Position numbers and translations under genes: made by a program. From Desmodus rotundus (taxonomy: Eukaryota > Chordata > Mammalia > Chiroptera > Phyllostomidae), in contig NC_071393.1 of the NCBI RefSeq assembly GCF_022682495.2, forward strand, positions 102,909,010 through 102,973,009: a stretch of DNA of 64,000 nt, in the 5' to 3' direction. The notes beneath the pieces are model-generated. The model worked only from the letters and a program-made list of their open reading frames with translations, made no database searches and had not been told where the DNA came from. Shown here piece after piece: positions 55,571 through 64,000 of the stretch; within the stretch, counting starts at the first letter, position 1, and each line of letters opens with the position of its first letter.

Positions 55571-57707
55571 GCTTACCAACTTCATGTTACTGACTATTGT
55601 TCTCCATCTGAAATCGGCTCATACTAATGTAGACTCTTCAGTCCTTAATATTTAAGGGTAGACCAAAGACTGGCCCACCAGCAATAGAACAGGTGCTTTC
55701 AGGATGAGTAGGTCGGGACCATGGGTTCCACTGAGGTTGAACTTTGCCTTGAGCTCCTTGACCCAGGTGCTCTGAATGAGGTAACTGGAATCCTTCAAAT
55801 GACCCTACCAGCTCTGAGTTTTCTGTAGATCTCAAAAAACAAATTGTAATCTTGGTGTAATATATCCAGACAGGTAAGTGGGAACCTGCAAATTCTTTTT
55901 GAAATTAAAATAGTGGTAATACTCTTGATCCTGAAAACAAAAATCTTTTGCAATTTTCATATTCCCATCACCCACTGATGCTTTATTAAAATGTGAGTAA
56001 AAGCAAAATATCCCAGAAGTGAGCAATGATGCAGAAGATATGTTTTGAGGATTTCTATATCCCCAGATTAAGACCAGTTTGTTGCTGTAAAGATATTTGT
56101 CATTTGAAGAGAGAGAACTTATGAGTGGTGGTTATTACACATTTGTTTGATTCAAATACTAATAGGAGCTAGGTTATTCGCCATAATTAAAAGGGATTTG
56201 GGTCTCATCAAATCAGCTCAGCTTCCTCCTGTGAGTTCCCCACTTTTGTGGAGAGAATGCTGTAAGGATGTGCTAATGGACATCTCATTTTAGACGGAAA
56301 TGCTTTGTCCCTGCAGTAATGCGCTCAGGATTCTGCGTGTATTTGAGCTACTGAGCTCAGAAAAGCCTAGGGATTATCTAGCCGGTGCTTTGAGGCCATA
56401 CATCCATTGCTCTGTGCACACACTAAAATCACAGATGTCCCACTTCAGACGGCAAGGAGCAAGGTAAGCCCATCGTAACTGGGATGAGTACTAAAGTCTG
56501 ATGCAGCAGAAAGCACTAGTGGATATCATGGAGAGGACCTGGAGAGTTCTGGCTGTTATTTCCAAGCACTCAACCTATTTATCTAGTCTGGATGAACTGA
56601 GGGCACCAAGATCTAACTGAGTGCGGTTGGGATCGGGACATTATGTGTTTGTCATATTAGGGACCTGCATTAATTCAAACAGTGGAGGAGGGACAGAGTG
56701 AGAGAGGGAGATTCATACAGGTGAGAGGGCTAAGATCAGACTTCAACCAGGTAATTCATAAAACTGAGTTTCACAGGCCTACCCTAACTATATCTAAGCA
56801 TCACTCCAACGGGGCCAAGAAAATCCTCTTTAATCAGAAAAACATTAAGAATATCAAATACTTACATTACTGCCAGGCATTTGTATGCGAAGGAGACTTA
56901 ACATGTATACTCATTGTAAACTTGCATTTGTCAGAGGTCTGGTATGTACAGGGAACTCATGCAAGTAAGATCTAAGGAAGATATGAAAATATTAAATCTG
57001 TTTTCACTTTAAAAGGATAGTTTGTAATCTGAGTTTGGGGTCTCAGCATAATGGAGTTTCATTGTAAATTTAAGAAAAGCAATATTTATTTTTCCATGGG
57101 AATAATTCATAGTTTTTTTTAAAAGGAGTTCATGGAAGCCTCCAATTCAAGTACACTCCAAGGATACATTTTTATCTTGTGTTTCTGAACAATCTTTTTT
57201 TTTTTTTGGCAGCCTCTTTCAGCCGTGTGAAACATGGCTCAGAACTTGATTGGAAACACAAAGGCCTCTTAGCAGCAAAGCGATGTTCATGAAGTCCAGG
57301 CACTGAAGGTCATGCACTTCACCTACAAGAAACCCTCTTAGGTGCTTTGCAGAGCCTCTTCACATTCATTTTGCCCACAAATGAATGAGCTTGGTTTTCT
57401 GGTTATAAGACAGATTGGAAGCAGCAATCAGAAGGGATGGCAGGTAGCTACTACAGTTGCAAGTTAAAAACACAGCAGTAGAAATTCAAGGAAGACTCTT
57501 AAAAAGATAACTCCAAGCACTTTCTTGATACCTTGGGGTGATCATTGTGAACAAGATTGTACTAGGATGGGCAAGGGCATTCTATTTGCCCTTGAAGTTG
57601 ATTTGAGGAATTTGAGGTGCTGGCTGTTTTCTAACATATGAAATTACCTCAGCCCATTGTGTTCTTTTAATTCTTATTTCTACATTTTATAGCATTTATT
57701 TCTACAA
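55571..57707. other. Intergenic, no feature recognised
   Basis: AT-rich unique sequence with a T11 run near 57195. The longest frame (56682-56975, 97 codons) has no recognisable motif. Confidence 0.5.
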
Positions 57708-57916
57708 AATGGTAGGTACAAAATAGACAGGGGGAGGTTAGGAATAGTATGGGAAATGGAGAAGCCAAAGAACTTATATGTATGACCCATGGACATGAAC
57801 TAAGTGGGGTGGGGAATGCTGGTGGGAGGGAGGTGCAGGGCAGAGGGGAATAAAGGGTAGAAAAAAATGGGACAACTGTAATAGCATAATCAATAAGATA
57901 TATTTTAACAAGAGGA
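57708..57916 (+). mobile_element. Half-L1 family 3' UTR fragment, copy 4
   Basis: ATAGACAGGGGGAGGTTAGGAATAGTATGGGAAATGGAGAAGCC, CTTATATGTATGACCCATGGACATGAACTAAG, the G-rich stretch and GGACAACTGTAATAGCATAATCAATAAGATATATTTT match the 3' ends of copies 1-3. Only the 3' UTR is present. Clear target duplications are not seen. It could equally be the end of a full L1 sharing this 3' UTR. Confidence 0.85.
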
Positions 57917-58651
57917 AAAAAAGGATTCAAGGAAGAGCGAAGCATAACTTAGAAAGGTTGCCATCCACAAAGACAGAAACTAAAATTGGTAGTTGAAGAG
58001 AGGAAATCGTACAGATGAACTCATTTCCCATGAGTATGCCATAGCCACTGTCTTCCTATGTGTCACTTTACTTGAAAGGGGAAAAAATTAAAAGGTTTAT
58101 TATCTATTCATTGCTACAGGTATGTGCATATATGAGCATATGTTAGTAAATTTTATCAACATATGTGTGTACATATGTAAGCATATAACATTTCCTTACT
58201 GTTTGAAGTGAGTACACATGGGTGTGTAGATGTGGTCGTCCAAATTTTTCTGTGATTAGAAGGTTTTTAGAAAGCGTGTGAAGATTGAAATGTTATGATC
58301 TGGTTAGATTTTCAGTTTTGTCATTGCTTAATGATTCAGGCGAGGCACATCACATCATCCGTTTGTCACAGCTTCCCCTTGCTCATTCGGAAATTGTGTT
58401 TTCCTTATAAACCTAAGGTTCTTCAAGTATTCTAGACAAGTGTTAGAAAATACAGCGTACAGTTCTTTGAAGTTAGTTTTCATGATGCGTTTCCCACCAG
58501 TGGGTCTGGGACAGCTGTGGGGCGGCAGAGGAATGGGGCCTGATGTTCAGCAACCTCGCCCTGTACAGGGCACGTTCACCCAGATACGTCTCTCGGTTTG
58601 TATGGTCTGAAGTCTTTTAAAATCTGTAACAGCTAAACCCTCTTTTTTAGG
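57917..58651. other. Intergenic, no feature recognised
   Basis: Unique-looking, with a TATGTGTGTACATATG-like stretch at about 58120-58190. Confidence 0.5.
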
Positions 58652-58663
58652 AAACCAGGTCAT

Positions 58664-58880
58664 GCCCTGGCTGGTGTGGCTCAGTGGATTGAGTGACGGC
58701 CTGCCAACCAGAGTCACCTGTTCAATTCCCAGTCAGGGCACATGCCTGGATGGTGGGCTGGACCCCCAGTTAGGGGTGTGCAAGGGGTAACCACACATCG
58801 CTATTTCTCTCCCTCTCTGTCTTCCTCCCTGCCTCTCTCTCTAAAAATAAATAAATAAAATCTTTAAAATGAAAAAGAAA
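58664..58880 (+). mobile_element. Ves SINE 5
   Basis: GCCCTGGCTGGTGTGGCTCAGTGGATTGAGTGACGGCC, B-box-like TGTTCAATTCC, CAGGGCACATGCCTGG and tail TAAAAATAAATAAATAAAATCTTTAAAA. Flanked by GAAACCAGGTCAT and GAAACTAGGCCAT (2 of 13 differ), an eroded target duplication. Confidence 0.93.
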
Positions 58881-59889
58881 GAAACTAGGCCATTCACTGT
58901 GTGGTAGAATTTCAGTCTAGATTTGGCTGATGAGTCCACATGATGATATTTAACATATTTCTCTATTTCCCATAAATCTGGAAATAGTATTTACATATAA
59001 AGGCTTGATTAAATTCAGATTCAAAATTTTTTGAGGATACCTTGATGGTAGGGCTATGACTTCTCATCAAATCATATCAAAAGGATCCTCATGTCTGCCT
59101 GTCTTTCCATTAATGTCTTTAAGACTCAACAGTCTAATCAGACTTGATCGATCCATCTATTATAAAAATTCCTCATCAAAATTTTACTTAAGACTTTGAG
59201 AAGTCATTGACCATTGTCTATTGTGAAATCTGGTGTTCCAAAATGATAATTTTTAAGTTCCTCTGTTCCTTACCCATTTTTAGCTGGAATCTATAAAGAA
59301 AGGCTTGCCCTTGTCAACTAGTCGGAAACCCTAAAATGCATTTCATACGACAGAGGCAGGAGAGCTATAAAGCCCATGCTTCTACCACTGTGCTGTCCTG
59401 GAAACACTCTGCTTTCCTCCAGGTGATCCGACCGGTCAGGCCTGGCATCAGAAGGCTCTCAGCAGTGGAGGTCCTCATCCTTCAGTCCCACAGAGTCTAT
59501 GCAGATGGAAGCAGGATTGCTGTTGGAAGACGGAGTGAGAAGATAGGGCCCAGCTTTCAGGAGAGAAGGCTGTCAGAGTTTAGGTAGAGTTGCAGGTGCA
59601 TCTGCGGAGACTAATGCAGGCACAGAACTGGAGTGTGATGAGGAAATAGAACAGAGACCCTCCCAAGAGCATGGACCAGGCCCACTGGACGTGGTTGAAA
59701 GATGGAGGAAGAACACCGATGGACATGAGAGGTCTGGGGTCTCCACCCACGCAAAAAGGAAACTGTCAAAGTATGGCTGGGCTCCTTGGCATGGACAAGG
59801 AATGAGGAGGAAATGTGGGACTGAACACAGGAGTGTTCCAGAAGGTGCTAGTGAAGGGCCGGCATTTGGATGGTTGAAGGACTCAGGCC
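58881..59889. other. Intergenic, no feature recognised
   Basis: Unique-looking sequence; the 83- and 106-codon frames near 59336-59893 overlap on opposite strands and have no known motif. Confidence 0.5.
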
Positions 59890-60330
59890 CCAAGATGACT
59901 GTGCCTTAGCTGCTTGGCACCAGCCATTTCCCATGGACCCTGATCGAAAACTGCATTCCCTACTGCGACAGAACAAAAAGGACCTGATTTCCAAAGGGGC
60001 ATAATGGAGAAAATGGGGCCATACTGACTACACGGCCAGCAGTCACCCCTGGTTCAGACAGTACTGCCTGGTCAATGAATCCTCCGTCATGTTTTGCCCA
60101 GTCTGACCCCACTCCCGTCACACTACATAAATTCTCACAAGAAGAAGGAGAAGGAGAGCAAGAGCTAGAACAAGGACAACAAGAGTTTCAGGTTCCAGAG
60201 CTCAGAGCTCGGCCAGTATGACTACGATTTGTAAATTCAGAGAATTGCCAGGACCTCTGTCCTTCCTCTTAGCATCTGTCCCTCTCCATTTGGGAGTTTC
60301 ACAGGACCACGCCCACTATTCTATTTAGGA
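59890..60330 (+). repeat. Possible solitary LTR of an old endogenous retrovirus
   Basis: The layout suggests an LTR: a 5' part with GGAGAAAATGGGGCCATACTGACTACACGGCC, a CCCACTCCCGTCACACTACATAAATTCTCACAAG promoter-like segment (60107-60140), and a 3' part ending in a C/T-rich stretch. I see no gag, pol or env sequence nearby and no clear target duplication. The class is not determined. Confidence 0.3.
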
Positions 60331-61329
60331 ATTGAGGGGTTGACTGCTGAAAACCAAACCCCTTCAACCAATTAAGTCAAATTTTCTTCCTGCTGCATTA
60401 CTTACACACAAGAGTGTCAGGAATTATTTTTAGACTTAAAAAAAATAGCAGTTTGCTGGCGCTTACCATCCAATTTGTAACAGATTTCCAGACATTAACA
60501 CTTGTGAGGTTTTTGGCCACATTTAATCACAAAACTAATTCTGTATTCCTTCAATACGTTCTGCTAGGGGGATAAAAATAGCGAGGCACTCTGGTTGGGT
60601 GAGCGCTGGCCATGGGGCTTTGCTCCCCAGTTGCTGTTTCAATGTTGTTATGAAATTGCTGTCCTTTTTTTAAGGGCATGTGTTTGCAAAGCAGCAAATG
60701 AGGGTGGCACGGTCTCTGCTGTGCTGTAAGATCAGCAAGGCCCTCAGCGCGCCAGAAATGAGATCTTTCCACGGAGCAAGTGAAGAGAGTAATTGTCTGA
60801 TTATCTTGCCAGATTTTACAACTGAGAAACTATATACAACATGCATTTTAGAAAAAATTACTTGTGATAACAAGGACTTCAGGAAGTAAAAACTACTCTG
60901 TAACCACCATCAGGGACCTGGCTTATCTTTTCTCGTGGGTTGGCCTCTAGTCGACCCCGGAAAAGGGAAAGAATCTGCAGTAGGAAGTGCATAAAGCAGT
61001 GTGTGTCCACTTCTGCCCTGATTTGTTTTTGTTTCCCAGTACGAGTCCAGTCATTTAGATCGGCCAATACGAAGTAGTGCTGTCCCGCAGGAAGCGAATG
61101 TCACTACGGCCCATTTACATGGATCCTCCTGCGAAGGTCTGAGACCAGACTCCAGAAATCCCAGTGTTCCTGGGTCTCCAGCTCCTGCAGTAGCTTTTCT
61201 AAGCATGAAGAAAGGGCCCACAGAGAGAGGAATGGGAATTCACCCCTCTTTTTTTTGAGAACCTTCACCCCTGTGCTGCTTTGGCAACATCTTAAGTGAT
61301 GTCTTCCTCATTGTTCATTTTGTGTTATT
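60331..61329. other. Intergenic, no feature recognised
   Basis: Unique-looking sequence with short frames only. Confidence 0.5.
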
Positions 61330-61557
61330 ATGATTATTTTTTGAATCCTCACCTGAATATGTTTTATGTTAGAGAGAGAGGAAGAAGGGGAGAGAAACAT
61401 CCATGTGTGAGGGAAATATCAATTAGTTGCCTCCTATAGGTGCCCTGACTGGGGATCAAACCCATAACTTAGGTATGTTCCCTGACTGGGGAATCAAACC
61501 CACAACCTTTGGTGTAGGGGACGAGCTCCAACCAACTGAGCCACGTGGCTGGGGTAC
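61330..61557 (-). mobile_element. Ves SINE 6 (older tail type) with internal duplication
   Basis: On the + strand: GAATCCTCACCTGAATATGTTTTATGTTAGAGAGAGAGG (tail complement of the type in SINE 4), GAGAAACATCCATG, then two successive copies of a CCCTGACTGGGG-ATCAAACCCA segment (61443-61466 and 61480-61504), and ACCAACTGAGCCACGTGGCTGGGG. TTTGTGTTATT flanks it (61319-61329 and 61558-61568). Confidence 0.88.
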
Positions 61558-61924
61558 TTTGTGTTATTTTGTAAATGAAGATCCTGGTGGTAGAAGTCCT
61601 GAGCCTGTGAAGTAAGTCCTCCTTTACTTGACAATGTGGACCCCAAGAACGAAGATACCTACTAACAATGGTTCCCGGTCACTAATTGGACTTCAATTAA
61701 GGAGCAAACAAAAAAGAAAACCAGAGCCCAGCAGCCACCAGGATCCTGGTCGCTCCAAAGGCAAGGGAACTCAACAACTCCGGGAGAATCTCTGACTCCT
61801 GGCGGGTCCTCGGTAGCCCTCCCCGCCTGCTTTGCCTTCCAGGCCCTCGTTTCTGCCACGTCCTTCATGGAACCTAACAACTCAGGCAGCACCAATCTCT
61901 AACTCTGACGACTTCTAGCAAATA

Positions 61925-62134
61925 CAGGGCCCGGCAGAAGTAAGGCCTACTTGAGTGTGGTTGGTAGAGTAATAATATGAGTGTAATAATTTATCGTTTT
62001 AATTTGAACATTTCACCTAAAATACTATATGGTATGCTGGAGAATGATATTGTTATGTCCACAGAATTAAATGCTTATGACATTGTAATAAAAGCTTTTG
62101 TAATAAAAGGGGGCATTATTTTTGCCGGACCCTG
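61925..62134. mobile_element. TA-flanked mariner-type MITE, second family
   Basis: The ends are CAGGGCCCGGCAGAAGTAAGGCC and, as the inverted partner, GGGCATTATTTTTGCCGGACCCTG. TA flanks both sides. It is 210 bp, AT-rich inside, with no reading frame. The end sequence differs from the 9718/37657 family. Confidence 0.75.
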
Positions 62135-62303
62135 TATAGTTCCTTAATGATCAATTATATGATGTCTTACATCAACTGACATGATTAAAATCACAGCGTT
62201 TTAGAGCTGAAAAAAGTTAAAGAACATCTAGCTCAGCATTTAGCCAAAGTGTAATCTGAGAAACCCCCAAAAGAGGGATGTGACGGAGAAAAGATTCCGC
62301 AAC

Positions 62304-62697
62304 TGTATTAGGTCTTTAGGGCTCCCATAACAAAGTACCACAAACTGGGTGGCTTAAACGATAAAAATTTATTTTCTCACAGTTCTAGAAATTAGAAGTC
62401 TAAGCCTGAGAGATCAACAGGGTTGGTGTCTTCTGAGGCCGCTCTCCTTGACTGGCAGCTGTGGCTGTTCTCACCGACCTCACCCTCACGTCGGTCTCCC
62501 CTCTGTGTGCCCGCTTGTGTCCTAGCTGCCGCCTCTTCTTTTACAGGTACCGACTGATTGGACCAGGGCCCGCGCTCATGACGGACTTTACCTTCAACCC
62601 TTTAAAGGCCCTGTCTCTAAACACTGTCACATCCCAGGTTCTGGGTATTAGGATTCAATGCGTGAATTTGGGGAGGAACACAATTCAGCTGTAACAA
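62304..62697 (+). mobile_element. MaLR (MLT1/MST-type) LTR
   Basis: TGTATTAGGTCTTTAGGGCTCCCATAACAAAGTACCACAAACTGGGTGGC, AAAAATTTATTTTCTCACAGTTCTAGAAATTAGAAGTC, TCTTTTACAGGTACC, AACACTGTCACATCCCAGGTTCTGGGTATTAGG and GGGAGGAACACAATTCAGCTGTAACA follow an MLT1-type LTR from start to end. No internal sequence is attached, so it is solitary. Confidence 0.75.
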
Positions 62698-62825
62698 TAA
62701 TCAAATGAATTGGGGGAAGATTCTCATCAATTCCAAAGTCACATTGGCTAAATTTCAAAGGCTCTCAGAAGCTGTTGAACTAGCAAGCTGGTCTAAATAC
62801 ATTACACCATTGTTTCCAAACTGTA

Positions 62826-63030
62826 CCTTTTAAAAAAGATTTTATTTATTTATTTTTTAGAGAGGGGAGAAGGGAGGGAGAAAGAGAGGGAGAGAAACAT
62901 CAATGTGTGGTTGCCTCTCGCACACCCCCTTCTGGGGACCTGGCCTGCAACCCAGGCATGTGCCCTGACTGGGAAAAGAACCAGTGACCCTTGGATTCTC
63001 AGACCAGCACTCAATCCACACCAGCCAGGG
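62826..63030 (-). mobile_element. Ves SINE 7
   Basis: AAAAAAGATTTTATTTATTTATTTTTTAGAGAGGGGAG, CATCAATGTGTGGTTGCCTCTCGCACACCCC, GTGCCCTGACTGGGAAAAGAACC and CACACCAGCCAGGG, the complement of Ves. Flanked by TTCCAAACTGTA and TTCCAACTGTA. Confidence 0.93.
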
Positions 63031-63114
63031 TCTTCCAACTGTATGTAATTTAGGAATCTTTTTTTCCTTCCCAGATAGTTTGTATTAAGTTCCTACAGAA
63101 CGTAATTTAGAAGC

Positions 63115-63215
63115 ACCAATTCTGTCTACCCCACCATTGTACAGATAAGAAACCAGGGCTCAGGGATTCGAGTGACGTGGCTAAGATCAGTTTGTCCACA
63201 GCTGGAGCGTGACAG
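63115..63215 (-). repeat. MIR SINE fragment, minus strand
   Basis: CATTGTACAGATAAGAAACCAGGGCTCAGGG, GTGGCTAAGATCAGT and CAGCTGGAGCGTGACAGGGTCT match the MIR reverse complement. Confidence 0.65.
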
Positions 63216-63574
63216 GGTCTCACTGTTACAGATTCACAGCCTTATTTTATTGAAGCTACGACCCACGTGGTCCAGTCTCAGAGCCAGCACACATTTAAAG
63301 AAGCTGTGGCCCTGAAGGGATTCTATTGTTTACTTGAATCTCTTAAATGAAATCAAAGAGCACCTAAGTGATCCCCACAGGCCCCCCTTCCCTCATTTCC
63401 CCAGCGTTGTAGAATGCTAGACTCTCAGGAACGTTTTGGTTACCGTAGACTTCACTGGCAAAACAAAACCAGAAACACCTCCTTTACCCCAATCTGTGAA
63501 ACTCCACTGTCTCTCCTCTTCCCCAATTTTCCAGCTCTTCACTGTGTGTAGTTACTATCCTTTTAAGAAGTCCT

Positions 63575-63747
63575 GCCCTGGCTGGAGTCTAGTAGAAGGA
63601 GTCACCTTCTAGTAGGAGGTGCCTGAGAGGCAACCACACATTGATGTTTCTCTCCCTCTCTTTCTCCTTCCCTCGCTTTCTCCCTCCCTTCCCCACTCTA
63701 AAACTAAATAAATAGAATATATATATATATATTTTTTTTTTTTAGAA
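63575..63747 (+). mobile_element. Ves SINE 8, promoter region missing
   Basis: It starts GCCCTGGCTGG and then jumps to AGGTGCCTGAGAGGCAACCACACATTGATG; the A- and B-box part is replaced by a duplicated CTAGTAG(A/G)AGG segment. The CT-rich part, AAATAAATAGAAT, (AT)n and T11 tail follow. AAGAAGTCCT flanks both sides exactly (63565-63574, 63748-63757). Confidence 0.88.
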
Positions 63748-63757
63748 AAGAAGTCCT

Positions 63758-64000
63758 TACAATCCTCCTACCTCTCTGGGCTTTTCCCACTGTTGCTGAT
63801 CCAACATCAGAAATGCCAGAAAAACCGGTCTGGCAAAGAAAAACTGTCCTCGGGGCAAGAGTGGAGAGGGGGAAATTGGGAGAGGGTGATAAGCTTCTTT
63901 TGAGCAGACTGTGGAAGATGGGAAGTCAAGGGCCACCCCTATGGTAATAAAGCTTTACCTCTCTGCCTCCCAGCCTTTCTTCCTTTCTCTGTGTTTGTCT
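63758..64000. other. Intergenic, no feature recognised
   Basis: Short unique stretch to the end of the window. Confidence 0.5.

Overview
The window is mammalian genomic DNA and almost certainly from a bat. The evidence is several copies of the tRNA-derived bat SINE Ves, together with bat-type nhAT and mariner remnants and L1-derived elements sharing one 3' end. The commonest Ves form (A-box-like TGGCTCAGTGGATTGAG, tail ending in AAATAAATAAAATCTTT) suggests a noctilionoid (phyllostomid-like) bat. That lineage call is an inference from memory of SINE subfamilies.

Positions 1 to about 25-27 kb hold the 3' part of one protein-coding gene on the + strand, PELI2 (Pellino-2, a RING-type E3 ubiquitin ligase of Toll/IL-1 signalling). 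Four coding exons lie at 7514-7615, 14929-15126, 16899-17087 and 22238-22804. All are phase 0 with AG/GT borders. Together they encode 351 residues and a stop, which leaves 69 residues (exons 1-2) upstream of the window if the protein has the usual 420. The introns carry old repeats only: L1M, L2, MIR, a decayed mariner, an nhAT and a palindromic MITE. The 3' UTR starts at 22805 and its end cannot be fixed from sequence alone.

From about 27 kb to 64 kb the window is intergenic. I see no host exon there. It is rich in younger insertions: eight Ves SINEs, two complete L1-derived elements flanked by target-site duplications, one 5'-truncated copy with duplications, and one 3' fragment. None of the four L1-derived copies contains any ORF2, so they look like a bat half-L1 (HAL1-like) family that depends on L1 enzymes in trans. 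The copy at 28947-30822 has perfect 17-bp duplications and an open 232-codon ORF1 with an in-frame internal deletion, so it is probably recent.

Other elements include a mariner derivative containing a piece of MER20, TA-flanked MITEs of two families, MaLR-type LTRs (one split by a half-L1 insertion), MER5A-like hATs, and MIR and L2 fragments. The most interesting system here is the ORF2-less L1 family. Nothing in the window is bacterial; there are no operons, CRISPR arrays or tRNA genes.
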